Source: Nectonema munidae (lineage: Eukaryota > Nematomorpha > Nectonematoida > Nectonematidae). Taken from it: 64,000 bases of DNA. The translations under genes were made by a program, and so were the position numbers. Below are positions 50,890 to 63,689 of this stretch, one piece after another. Under the pieces are notes generated by a model that was not told the origin of the DNA, searched no databases, and saw only the letters and a program-made list of their open reading frames with translations. The DNA is taken from the NCBI GenBank assembly GCA_030549495.1, contig JAUIRK010000862.1:423126-487125 (forward strand), in the 5' to 3' direction. Positions within the stretch are counted from its first letter, which is position 1. Each line of letters begins with the position of its first letter.

Positions 50890-51700
50890 TAGAACTCTAG
50901 TGTTAAGGCATTTTGAAAACGTGCATAAAAAATTGCAAAATTTGGACCTTGAAAAAAGAGTCATTCAAAAATTTAAAAAACATTGTTTCAGCATCAAAAG
51001 CTAAATCTTTCATCAAAAAAGATGATTATCTTCTTGAAGCAAGCCAAGCAGAGAAATGTGCCGAAGTGGCAAAAGTAAGAAAAGTTTATCTGATTGAAGA
51101 TTTCATTTAAAAAAGCTTTTGCTAGGATGTGTCTTTTTTGATTTTTCAAAACAAGGAAAAATTTTAAAACGTATCTGATGTTTCCTTGATAAAAACAGGA
51201 TAGATTTACGTATTGGCCACTTGATGTTGTACCGATAGACGAAAAATAATATGGTATTTCAATAAATAACTTAGATTAAAAACTTATGCATATCAATAAC
51301 CATGCTGAATTTTTACGCTTTCAATACAAAAGAAAGTGAAGAAAAGAAATTGATTCAACTCATACAATTTGTCTAAAACGAAACAGAATAGACCTATATA
51401 GTTCAATTATGGGGCACTTTTGTTGAAAAAAAATGATTTCAAAATGATTTATTCTCCCTTGATGGTGCTCCATCCATGGTTGGAAAAATAACTTGTTCGT
51501 GGAATTTGTTTTTCCCCAAAAAATTCAGCATGAAATTATCAAGTTTCATTGTATAATTCATCAAGAAAGTTATGCAATAAAAAAATTTTTTGAAATCTTT
51601 AGAATATAGTAAAGACGTCACAAAACTAGCAATTATATAGTGCCGTCCTTTGCATCACAGACAGTTTGAAAGCTTGCTTTCATAAGGGAGTCAATATGCT
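50890..51700 (+). mobile_element. Second copy of the SCAND3/EPM2AIP1-like hAT fragment
   Basis: Partner of 4060-4985. The piece SFIKKDDYLLEASQAEK at about 51,010-51,060 is easier to read here than in the left arm. Confidence 0.6.
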
Positions 51701-53639
51701 GCACTTCTTGTAACCCTGTAAGGAGTCGTTGCAATTGACGTCGGCCCTTTTTTTAAACGGTACAACCCCTCCCCTCATGTCAACTTTAAGATATATCGTC
51801 CTTAACAAAGTCGACTATGTCAAGCACGGATGCCCCGAATGATGTCTTCGTTTTTAAGAAATATTAATACTACTGGATTTTCAATAACAGATTCTTCGCC
51901 TTTCCTCTTATATATTTTATAATTTCAAAAAAAGAGATTTGAAAAATCAAATATGATATAATTATAATTTTGAGTGTTTGTTCAGGATTGCTTTCAAGCA
52001 GACTGAACTACAATTAATTTGGCACTATATATGCTCAACTAGCTGTATAGATGTAATTTCTGAAACATATGCGGGTGACAATATGAACAGAATTGCTCTT
52101 ATATCCTAATCTTCATCAGTCACAGAAACTATGAGTGACAATTTTTTCTTCGTATAAAGGATTAATATATTGATTTGCGAAACGTGGTTCACTTCTATAC
52201 CTAAAACCAATTTAACGGAATGTAAAATTTTTATTATTGTATAAAGTTAGTTTAAGCCCTATGTAGTTATTTATAAGAAATTAAAGCGAAGGACGCAGAG
52301 GGGAATATTTTGAAATAGACAAGACAGCACCTCTATCACAAAATTTCGCAAAATAAATTGCAAATGCAGTTTGGATTTTTTGGTATAAAAAAAGATCTTT
52401 ATCACATTTGAAATCGTTTGTAAAATAAAATGAAAAATCACAGCAACTATAGTGCACCTTTTTTGAATTTTAGGCAAACAACACATCTAAATTTTAGAAA
52501 TATGCTGCAAATCAAGAAAAGTTTGCGTAGTTTATTTTCTCTAATAAAAACTTTTCGAACTAAAACATGTGCGAATATCAACTTTCCCCAAATTTTAAGC
52601 AAATAAGTGCGAAGATTTCATGATTTACAGTTTTCGCACTGTTTAAAATACACATTTCTCAATATAACTTTTCATTTCAATTAACAAAAAGATGTGATAT
52701 TCATTTTTATCATTTTTATAGCTGGGCGATGATATTTCTTTCTTTCGGTTCCCTTTCCTCTACTTTTACTGTTAAAGGTTTAAAAAGGGCCTCTAAATTA
52801 GGGAGTCTTAGGGATAGGAGAATCGCAATTTTCGTGCACATATTTTAAAAATGTGGAAAATAGGTTAAGTATAAAAATATCTTTTCACTTTCTCCTATTT
52901 TTTTTATAACCAATTGTGTTGCAGACTTCATCACTGTATTCCTCATCGTACCAGGTTTTCCCCACAAATAAATATCCACTTTTTTGAGTGTAGAGATTAT
53001 TACTATGCTCAAACTGACGAAGTTTACCGCGTAGTACTTCAGATAGGGAAAAACCTAGCGTAGTGAGTGGCTGATTTACGCGTTTCTTGGAGCAGAAATA
53101 CATGAAAATCATCAAACTGTTGAGAGAAGAGAGGATTTCAGCGTTGAGCGAAGGTCATCGTCTTTTCACTAGTTAGATCCACAAGAAGGCTGCAGAACGT
53201 TAACAGCCTACGACTATGAGTAGTCTTTGGATCTTTTGTATCCTGTCAATCGAAAAGCCAATAACACTCCTTTACAAATAAAATAAGATTGCAGTCTATG
53301 AAAATGGACCGAGACAAGTGATCCTATATATTTATTACATCTGCAAATATGAATTTCAAGCAGCAGTTATCTATTGTTTAAAATAGATATTGTGGTATTT
53401 ATTCTCCCCGATTTATACATTCTTGACTGCAATATACACACCGTAGAACAGGTATCTTAAAAAGATAATTCTAAAATCTCAAAAAGTCGATATATTTAAA
53501 AAAGTCGAAGTAACAGTGAACATAAAAGCGTAATATATAGTGCATGTAAATATGAATAAATCTAATGAACTTCAATTACAATTAAAATTAGTAAAGTTGT
53601 GTTTTGAATGTCAGTGAACTTCTCTCAAAACATCGCTTT

Positions 53640-55560
53640 CCTAACAAAATTCATTTGTTCCTAAAAAATATGAGAAATAAGAAAGTTTTGTCTTTGTTCG
53701 ATAAAACTTGAATTTATTTGATAAGATTTTCACTTAGAAATGCAGCTATCAGAACATCAATGATTTCAAAGTTGGAGACCGCTTTATCATGTTGACTGCC
53801 GACAAAACTATGCATATCACGCAATTTAATTCAAAGCTGAATTAATTGGCGAGACCAAAATATTTAATCTCAACATATTTGATTCGCATATTTCACATAA
53901 ACCATATAGTGTATTTATTCCAGTAATAAAAAATTCCTTTATGAACATCTTAAATTTTGTAAACATTCTTTAGTAGGAGCTAAGCGTTGACATTATTAAG
54001 CTTTTAAAAAATTAAAGTATAAGTAAAATTTATATTTTTACATACAAAACTGTGTTAGAGTGCGCCTGGAAAACTTTCGACTAACTGTATTTGACTATCT
54101 GACACCGAATTTTACATGAAACTTTTTAAATCCCTATTTCTTTATATTGTTAAATTCCTAAATTTGTTGTATTTAGAGCCCACGTCTTTTTTTAGGCACT
54201 GCCTTCGTTGAACACAGAAAACCAAAAAAATGGGAATTAATTTTTGTTGACACAAGCAAATTAACTGTCTCTGTACGAACCCTGCAGTGGTCAGAATATA
54301 TTATTAAACGTCATTACTTTACTAGACATGCTGACTGCTGAGTATTTACAAATTAAATAATAAAACATATCTACTCGAACAACAATTTTTTAAATAAAAA
54401 GAACAACAGTTGAAGCTATCTATGTAAAAGAATCGATTTATATCAGTCTTTCAGCCAACTTACAGTGGAAACATTTGTCATGTGACATATACAGACAGCT
54501 GCATGAAAGGCCAAACTTTCTGTTGATGAACAAGCATCACTGACACTGCACCTTCCGTGTGTTGATGACAGTTTTGAGATTACTCAAGTTGCTTACAGTA
54601 TGCCATTAAATGAACCTTTTTCGGGAAGATATTTCTTTGTTCAATGCTTATTCTGGACTCGAATTATCATGGAAGATACTGCTGGGTCAACAGCCGACGG
54701 AACGCCAATGACAGGGAAGTAACTTTTGTCCAAAGAAAATTAGAAGAGAAGGAGTGTATAGAACCGTGCTCTACATTGCATTATTCATCAACGAGCCCCT
54801 TTACGGCAAGTGTTTGAGGTTATTTTAATGTATGTCTATTGTTGTGAATGTATCAGCCTATCATATCTAGAGTAGCACCCCGGCTACGTATTTGGAAAAT
54901 AAGATCAGAATATAAGGATGTACTCTACTGCGATGTACGTTAGCTTCGATGAACCACTCGAATTTTTTGAGTTGAAAACTGTGAAAAGCGCTAATGGAAA
55001 ATTGAAAACACCACTTTCAAAAATGGCTCATGGGTAGCTTTTCTTATTGACATTACTCAGAACTGAATGCGACAAGTTACAGGACAGGACAACTTTATGT
55101 GCTACTCCTATGACAACGTAGAGCATTCTACAAAACGTGTTATAGAGAAAACTCAGTTTTCTGAGAAGAAACATTTGTCATATAACCATGCAGCATCATG
55201 GTATGGCATCGACATCGTGATGACATCGGTTGCCATGGCAGTCTTCAGGAAAACGATCGGGGCCCAACGACTTAAGCCCGCACAGTCACTTTTCAAATTT
55301 TTTTGATCTTTTTTCATTTTTGATGTGCAAAGACGCTCCCACAGTTTTATATGGAAATAGACCTGCAGTGCAATTCTGGCTCAAAGCCAAGTTCCATGGA
55401 AAACTGGAACAATCCTAGGACTGATTTTTATAGAATTACTCTACGAGCTTCAAGATGTTTAAACTTACATCATACCTTTTTTGGCAACATATCTATTGCA
55501 ATGAAAAAAATATCTCCGCCACTACCAGAATAAGAAATTTAGTTTAAACGACTTTGATGA
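53640..55560 (+). mobile_element. GTF2IRD2-like hAT, including the part missing from the left arm
   Basis: Partner of 1-1751 up to 55,102, then continuing beyond the left arm's start. The extra part encodes the C-terminal region: DLQCNSGSKPS near 55,355 and DFYRITLRASRCLNLHHTFF near 55,421-55,480, then ISIAMKKI. This matches the C-terminal LDFYRxxLxxxxYPxLxxxAxxxxSxFGSTY region of these transposases. Several frame changes are present. Its far terminus was not found. Confidence 0.7.
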
Positions 55561-58500
55561 AACATCTCAAATCTATTGAACTCATTTAATTTTCATCTCT
55601 CAAGCCAGATATACATACATGTGCAAAAATAAGCAAACAGATCTCAGGCAACAAAACTTTAGTTGCAGGAAATCGGACCCCAAAAATGTGTTTTGTGTTA
55701 AATGTTATTAATAAAGATTTAAATATTTATGGATTTTGTCGAATTATATTCTCCGGCCTTCCCCTTGACTTTTCCTTCCAGTGACTTGGAGTAATTTAGT
55801 TGAACCTGATAGAATCATTATTTCAATTTGGAACTCACTAATGAACATTTCATTAGCAATATGATGCCCATACCTAGATTTATCTTTATATTCAAAGCTC
55901 AAAAAGAAAGAGAAGACAGCCAAATAAAAATTGATTTATATGTAAACTCCGCAATCTGTCCCAAGTCAAATTAAAAAGGAGGAGGAGAGTTTTGCGTCAG
56001 GAAGGCATCCGGCTAATAAAATTTGTAAAATTTACGGCTATGAATACAAAAACAAGTAATTAACGCAGTACAACTTCCCTTAAGCTGACGTTTAATCCGG
56101 ATTTCCCCACATCAGAAAATTTAGCGAAAAAAGTGTTGGAAATTTGTAGATGTAGCACATAAAAGGATGACAGAGGATGAACAAAACTAGAATTTGGAAT
56201 TAACTAAGTAGTCTTTTTATATATGTGTTTTCATAGTTGCAACACCGGATAGAATCAACTTGTTGAAGTAACTGTAAGCGATTTTTCTCTATTCAGAAAT
56301 CCAAAAATGAAGATTATATTGAAATCATCATCATTTCATTTAATCAGTCTCCTCTTTCATGGCAAATTAATTGTGTCAATATTACTATCTTATTATATTC
56401 TTATATATCATTAAGATCCGTAAATATATGCTTTTAATTATATAGAACTTTACGAAAATTTCTTAAACTCCTTTGAGTTTTAGTGAAAAATAGGTCATTA
56501 GGGTGAATCTGAAATTGGCATATATTTCGGAGAACAGGGAAATTTTAGAACCAGAATTTGAAACATATAAATTTAAAGATTTATCAAATTTTTAAGCTAT
56601 TTTATCTTATTTGGAGTAATAGTTGTAAAAAGCGAAATTGGCTTTTTTATCATAAAACTTAGGTATCAAATTATAAATTTATAAGTAACTAGATTAGAAC
56701 TAAGGAACTCGTCCATTAAATTTTAGTTGCTTTTATACATATAAATAATGGTGTCAATATTCAATCGAATATCTCTATTAATTAAAAGGAAGAATAAAAC
56801 ATTAATCTAAATCAAAGTTATTTAATATACTTTTTTGCTAGCAGAACGGAGAACGCTCTAGTGAAACCACTGCCAGTACGAATAGTATAGCTTTAATTTT
56901 CTTAAATGGGGTTCGCATAAAATACTTCATTTGCTAATGTGAAATATGAAAAGAAAAATGCATTGATTGAGAATTGTTTAAATTGAATAGTAAAATTTCT
57001 CTAATTTAATAATCTACCGCTATTTATTAATATATAAAGCTCATGCATTACATACAGCGTTCCTCACGAATTTCTTCATAGAAATTCCTTTTATGATTAA
57101 TGGCATTTAATATGTAAGACAAATAGTTCTCATCATTCTCCATTCAATCAACAGTGAAGTAGAAGTAACAAAAACAGATTCTAGCTAGTGATGGCGTTGT
57201 GGCAAGCATAACAAAGTGGTAGGATGATGTAAACAAAAGACATATTCTTTGCGAGATCACCGAAATAAGAGACTGAAACTTGACTTATTACCCATTCCCA
57301 AGAGATGGGAGCCTGAAGTGTCATTTTGAGGTAGATAATGGAAAAAGTTGCTACTTATTGTTCAGCTAAGAACGGCTAACTAGTGAAAACTGCCCCAGTC
57401 CTCTTTCATTTTTAGGCCAAAATTACATTCCACTCCTTTTTATATAATAGACATCAATAAAAATTCCAAGATTAGATGGAAAATTTTGGAGATATTAAAC
57501 AAATTAATCTTTACACATAAAAATATACGACTAAAACAAAGAAAAAGTTTAGACTACTAAAATGTATTATTTGTATTAAATTTGGGGTTTCGGCCAAAAT
57601 CGGAAAAAAAAGTGACGAAAACCACATCTTCTTAACATACCCCCCAAAAATTGGCATAATTTTTCATGAGTCAACGAAGTCAACGATTTCTCTTAAAGAA
57701 ATTATAAAGTAGAAATGAAAAGACAAACCTTTAACTAATATTTTTCTTATTCTTATTTCACGCAAAATGATAATAGTTGTGAAAATTTTAAATCACTCTA
57801 CATCAACTATATATTTAAGTCATGGAAAAGGACACTTTTGTGAAATTTAAAGTTCTTTCTTAGCAGAGATGTATCCATACCATTGATCTATCTTTAAAAA
57901 ATTTCTCGAACATATAACAAAATTTTGATATAATTTTTCGCTGTATTTTTAACCTTTAAAAATAAAGGTAAAATGCTGTATGAAGGAGGCGGGCTGGTTT
58001 CCTTTTTTGGAAGGCATGGGTTACAGGGTTATTAATCAATTATATTTTTGGGACAATTTGCCAATCAAGCGAGATATTTTCATCGAGAAAATTTTGAATT
58101 ACACAGCTTTGTATCAAACTATGAAAGTAGACTGATTTTGATCGAGCCAAGACTTTGTTATCGAAGCTCAGTAATCTACCCAACCTATAGTATAAAATGG
58201 TGAACACATTTTTAACTCAAAAGTAAATAAAAACCTCTATAATAAAAGAAATAATTAAACATAAAGTTTAAAAAAACATAATACACTGTAAAACTACTAT
58301 ATATAAATTGGCGAAAAAATATTCATTGTATAGAAATAGAGAGATAATAACTTTTCAATTTAACAGAAGAACCAGATTTGGCAAATTGAGTTGGTACAAA
58401 CTACTAGAATTCCATTTATTCAGCTCTCATGTTAAATGAGTGTTAAACCTAATAATGTCATCTGAAAAAATGGAAAAAATGAATAAAAAAGACAAAACTC

Positions 58501-61500
58501 AAACTCACTTTCTGTTTTGGCTTGATCAGGAGAGAATAAAAAATTGAAGAAAATTGCCAACATCTAAGTACTAAGGAAAGAAACCATAAAAATAAGAATA
58601 TGTTAATAATTATTACCATTGCTATAATGGAAGTTCACGGCTAGCACTTGATAGGGTTTCTCTTTCAAATATGTTGGAATCGTTGCATGACCAATCAAAC
58701 AAGATTTTGAGCGTCAGCGTGCTATCAGAATCTTCATTGGCTTTCAAAAGAGTTTAAAATAGAAACCATTCGAAAACAAACGCATTTCCGGTTATAACGA
58801 AATTGCGGTAGAAAAACTTTTGTGTTATGAGGGTGCACCTCGAAGAGGAAATTCGTCAGCGACAACAAGCTTGCGAGCTTCTATCTCTTTTTTGTCAGTC
58901 ATCAGACCAACAGGTGATCCGAAACCACAAGATTATAGTGCTGTAGCGAAGGAGGACAGAGTTTGTTTTTCATTTTGGAAGGCATGAATTTTGAAAATAT
59001 TAATCAATCACTTTTTTGGGACGAATTTCCAAACGATATGAGAGGATTCAACCACAAATGTTCCAATGGATAGTTGACACCACAAGCGATCTATTTGGAG
59101 TTTTAACTCAAGTCCCAGAACAAGAAGATTGTTAAAGTACAGTCGAGTTAGTCTGTGTAGAAGTATCTATGATAGAGTTCTAATTATCATCTCGATAATT
59201 TTGTTGTCACATGATGGGAAAATTGATGGTTTGCGTCAAATCAACCTCTCGTTACTCAGCGCCTGAAAATTGTTGAAACAGTCAAAGGTTATCGCAGTCA
59301 TTATGAGGAAGAATCCCTGGGCGTGTGAGTGCGAGTCCCAAAAAGACTCCCCATCCAGTAGTGGTACCATAAATGATCTAGCTTTCCCAGTTCTTGCAAT
59401 CAGCCATAATGAATGGTGCCTCTAAATAGTGTTCTTGTTTTGAATGGGTTGAATTATTGAAATTGGCAACCAACCATCAGAAATACCTTGCGTCTGTCAG
59501 CATTCATGGCCCGTGCTACCCTCTCAACCCTCAACTGGAAAAAATATTCAGGCACACACAAGCAACGAATTACATTGGAGAATCAAAACTACGAACGAGG
59601 GTATTCGGTATGTTAAGATACATGGAGAATTTAGATGAAGTGGAGAAGACACCGCCTATTGCCAGATGTAGGCTCACAACAGGAACACCGCGGCTACACT
59701 TTGGTGAGTTGTAGCTGCTTAAACGTGTGGGAATTTCTGTTACAACGGGTCCTAGAGGTCAGGAAATTGATGGGATAATTCCCTCTGGATTTAAGTCTAT
59801 ATGAGATAGTCTATAGGAGGAAGATAGTTTTAAAACTCCATATCTAGAAACTCAGACATACCAGAAAACAAAACCAGAAAGATCGACATCATTGATTATT
59901 GTAAGTTACTTGCATATCTGCAAAAATTTAGTCAGATAAATTGATCACCTACTCACTACATCAATAGTTGAGTTTTCACGATGAATCCTCATCGAAACAA
60001 TGATGAGTGATGTCTTGAGCGTGAACAGCCTTGACACAATAGAAGCTTTTTCGCGTAATTTCTCCATCGAAAATATCATCTGAGACAGATGTGTCTGTCA
60101 GGTGTTGAACTGGAAAATTTTATCGATTTAAAACGATTTTTTAATTTTTAAGTATCATAATTCCCCAACATTGTACATGTGACGAGTATCCACAATTAAG
60201 CCCAAAGAAACTGAATGAAACATTGCTACGACCCGTTCTTCATTAATCTTTAAAAATTTGACTTCTTTCTGCACCAAGTAGCAAATCAAACGAAATTTTA
60301 TGATGTATCGACCAAAAAAAAAAAAGAATTAAGGTTGCTTTTGTCCAATGCGGCAAAACTACCAGGCTCATCCTTGCTTTATATTCCTTATGTGTTTTTT
60401 GTAACTTAAAATAAAATAATAATAATTTTAAATTGCTGGTAAAAGATGAATTAGACGAAAATGATGTGCCGTAAGAAATCTACCAAGAAATTTGCACAAC
60501 ACAGGCGCATAGTGTGACTGGCATGGATGTCTAGGCTATCAAATATCTCTACCTCGCTGATTAGGTCCTATAAAAAGAGCATGGTGACATCATTTTACGG
60601 GAGGTGAGTGCTGTGTCCTATACTCTTTCCTCTGTAGATGCTTAAATATCATCTTCCTTGCATAAGTAAGACTCAAATTATGAATTTATTTGTGCTATTC
60701 CACATCATGTATTAAGATCTAAAACTAATCGAAAAATCAGATGAAAACATTATTCATCCGTAAAATACTAATGAAGCGCCTAATAAAAGGTTGTCTCTAT
60801 CGTTCTCTTATTTTCCTTCTCAGCACTTAATTGGAAGCATTGAAGCTGCCGGTGTTGCGTTGAAGTCTAATTCTGAGAAAGTTAAATAGGGCTTTGGTTA
60901 AATCCGAAATAAAATATGAACGAAAAGTGAACATTGTCTCCTTAGTCATTTGTATATGAAATAGAAACCATCGTATTATGAAGATTTGGAGATGACACTC
61001 AAGATTGTCACCCGCACGAGGCTATGAGAATATAGTCATTACATAACAGAGAAGAGTTTCTAAAATATATTTTACTGAAAAATATTTCTTCAAATATATT
61101 ATTAATAATATTTTTTTAAAAGAATAAAGGCTTGGAAAATCCCCCAAAAAATTAAAAAATCTATTTTGATAGAGTTTGATTAGCTGATTTCCCCCCCCTG
61201 TAATTTGTTTTAAAATGAATCAGATGACTTCTAATTTTTTGTGTGGTCAAATTTGGAAGGGAAATATTTGTGGAAATTATTGCTACATTTAAAAATTGTT
61301 CGCTTTTTAATTGCAACCCTCAATCTTAGAGCATACCATGCACCCATTTATTGCAAAACACAAGAAAATAAGTTATTTAACTCTTTCCACCAACGCTGCA
61401 AGAAATAAAACTACTTTTCTGATTTTAATGAATTTAGTTTTATTTATTATTAACATATCGGAGAAAAGCTGAACGAGAATTTCAAAAAATGCAGCAAGCG

Positions 61501-62916
61501 ATTTTTAATAAAAATCACGAAAATTTGAAAGTTATGAACCAACTAATTTTTATAAAATATTTTTCTTTAGTTGAAGGTGAAGACTATTTCGCGTGTGATG
61601 AAAAATCAAGGCAATTAAATGCAAAACCCTCGTATCGACGTTCGTAAAGGTGCCAATTTGTAGCATTCGTCAAATTTTGAATGGAATTGTGGTCACTAAA
61701 AAAATTGGAAAACAAAAATTTGAAGATAGCGATAATATCAAGACTAATATATGAATAAGAGCATATACAAATTGTAAAAACTATAAGTTGTAAAGAAGGT
61801 TTTCGATTTAGAAGAATTAATAATGCAAGTCCTTACAGAAATTGAAAAAATGTAACAAATATAACGCAGGTTTATATTTTAATACGACTTTGTATCAATA
61901 ATGCAATCTTTTGGTGTGGCAAGTGAGCAAAAAATTGTAGCGAATATAAATCACAATATAAAGCAAGCATATTAATGAAATCGAAAAAAGAAACTTTATT
62001 ATAAACAATGCCAAAAATACAATATAAAGCCGTTTAGCTACCAATGATCAAAAAATGGACACAGCCGATGTACAGTTTAAAAAAAAATCATTTATTCTAC
62101 TCAATTTTGAATACACAAGTAATTGCACGTAAGTCAATTCTGTTTCGTTTTAAATATTTTTTACATATGAAAATTAGTTGCAACAATGTGCTTTCGAGGT
62201 ATACATATTGAATTTGGCTCGCAAGGAAACGAGGCTATTCTACTGTTTATAAAACTCTGGCCAAACTATTTTTTCATAAGCTTTTAGTTCAACAAGTCCG
62301 AAATACTACTAGGATCGATAAATAGACGTATACCGGCATGGTGTTAGGAAATTCGTTATAAGTATGCTTTTCGAAAACTATTATTCCCTCAAGCACAGTT
62401 TCTCCTTTATAACTCTATAAAATAAAAGATGAGATAAAAAAGCGGGAAGTCTAAAGAAATTTATATTTTCGTTTTTCGACGCTTTTGTAGCACCTATGTG
62501 GAAATTTGGATAGTGTTTTTAGAAACTGTTCGTAAAAGCCAGAAAAGCTGGCGCTAAGCAGAAATTTTTACTTTATATTTTAAATAATAGGATCATCAAT
62601 ATTTTATACTTTTTGCTTTTGAAGTTTCATAAATTTCGATAATATTTTTATTCATTTATGACAGCGATTTGTTTTTTGTAGCATATAGTGGCGTTTTCGA
62701 TATGGAAGGATTGCCAATATTGAAACCGTCGGAAACTTGATAACAGTAGCGATAAAAGATCTATTGAATTTTCATCATTCGTTCAAAGATCTAGAAGTTT
62801 ATGCGTTTATTTAGAAATTTTACATTTGAAATAACAACTAACCTTTATAACACAGATAAAAGTTGATTTTGTTTTAGATAGAAGTTCGCTTTCACCAATC
62901 CTTTTTTAATATATAG
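55561..62916. other. Unpaired region, no gene recognised
   Basis: This stretch has no partner in the window. If the symmetry continues, it is the sequence upstream of position 1 and part of the 5' introns of GT25, so one or more missing exons (about 110-130 residues, from the DHN motif to FWCG) could be hidden on the minus strand, but I could not find them. Around 57,980-58,090 and 58,945-59,050 two similar sequences occur 960 bases apart. A minus-strand frame behind TTTTTATAG near 60,565 looks exon-like but matches nothing I know. Confidence 0.45.
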
Positions 62917-63057
62917 ATGTTAGACATACCACAGCCAACCAAACCCCCATTCATCCTAGTCACATATGCCGACTACATAACAATAACATCTACACACCCA
63001 AACATCGACACAGCTAAACACGACATGCAAGAATACATAAATAACTGGCAACAATAA
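62917..63057 (+). mobile_element. LINE reverse transcriptase fragment, C-rich
   Basis: A 46-codon frame reads DIPQPTKPPFILVTYADYIT and ITSTHPNIDTAKHDMQEYIN. This is the palm motif region (YADDI reads YADYI) of a Jockey/CR1-like reverse transcriptase, as in VTYADDITITSTHPN-type proteins. The base composition is strikingly C-rich (CCA, ACC, ATC, CAC codons), unlike the surrounding AT-rich DNA. Traces of the same element continue to about 63,160. The ends are undefined. Confidence 0.7.
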
Positions 63058-63582
63058 ATTATTACTCAATTCTATATCAATATTTAGACAAAAGCAGCCC
63101 CATCACTACGTACTAGAACTTCCTGCCCTTTGTGCATCACTCCACAAACACACATATTCAAATATTGTATGCATACACACCCATCTTACAGCAATCTACC
63201 CATGGTCGAACCCTATTGCAGTTAGTAGTCTGCTAGCAAGTTGGTGAGAGCATCTTGCTTCAAAAGAAATAGCGCTGCCACCAAAAGACAGTCAACACCA
63301 AGATGACTATCTGCCCGATATTCAGAGTAATTTGTAAAAATGGGAAAAAAGATTGTTTAGCCGCAAGAAACTCTCAGTTAAAGTACTTTCTCAAAACTTT
63401 TTCATTTAATTTCGTAATAATGAGCAGCCGCAGTGGCATTTTCCGGCGATTTGTATATACAAGCTTTTCTGCTGCTGATCTGAAAGCTAAAAACTTTTTT
63501 ACCAACTCACTATCCCTGATTAAAACACGTAAAACCTGACAGAAACGATCGTTTAATAGAGATGGTAGGGTTGTTGTTATAA
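63057..63582. other. No gene recognised
   Basis: The tail of the C-rich LINE fragment to about 63,160, then unassigned sequence. An open frame at plus 63303-63539 has no recognisable similarity. Confidence 0.45.
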
Positions 63583-63620
63583 GATATATATATATATATA
63601 TATGTATAAATATATATATA
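63583..63620. repeat. (TA)n microsatellite
   Basis: Alternating TA with one GTATAAA interruption, inside the presumed first intron of the minus-strand GT25 copy. Confidence 0.85.
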
Positions 63621-63689
63621 GGTATGTAGGTATATCAATATAGTATTGAAATATAGAATATAAAATCATTTTAAATTAGATTAAATTAC

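Larger units (their letters stand above)
36977..53247 (-). pseudogene. COLGALT: Inverted second copy of the GT25 gene, exons disrupted
   Basis: Partners of all eight left-arm exons appear in reverse order: about 53,093-53,247; 52,949-52,985; 45,035-45,155; 44,398-44,503; 38,835-38,942; 37,401-37,521; 37,170-37,350; 36,977-37,128. Each carries indels: the LPGY...CFLSHY exon has lost about 25 bases, and the last two exons are not open throughout. Intronic transposons and introns are damaged to a similar degree, so loss of selection on the gene is not the explanation. I regard it as the same gene read a second time with errors. If the palindrome is real, it is a dead duplicate. Confidence 0.7.
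29460..55102 (-). repeat. Right arm of the giant inverted repeat (degraded copy)
   Basis: Reverse complement of 1-28430, about 10 percent shorter overall, with the loss spread evenly rather than in blocks. Similarity varies: about 98 percent near 30.2-30.9 kb, about 85-88 percent around 42 kb, lower elsewhere. Differences include many single-base indels and shortened G/C runs. Both coding and noncoding parts are affected. No transposon is present in one arm only. I read it as a second, poorly polished pass over the same locus, although an old palindrome cannot be excluded from the sequence alone. Confidence 0.9.

Noticed and set aside
59457-59714. Plus-strand frame ending RCRLTTGTPRLHFGEL, recalling the GTPPR motif of GidA/MTO1 tRNA-modification proteins
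   Set aside because: Only this short phrase resembles the family; the residues before and after do not follow it, and there is no flavin-binding motif.
59280-59720. Minus-strand phrases compared with a piggyBac transposase (YHYWMGSLFGTRTH against the DYWST..LFGTP region)
   Set aside because: The spacing from neighbouring expected motifs is wrong and the catalytic aspartates are not visible.
55561-62900. Search on the minus strand for the missing GT25 exons (DHN, DxDN and FWCG motifs)
   Set aside because: No convincing match; the region may be too error-prone to read by eye, or the exons lie elsewhere.
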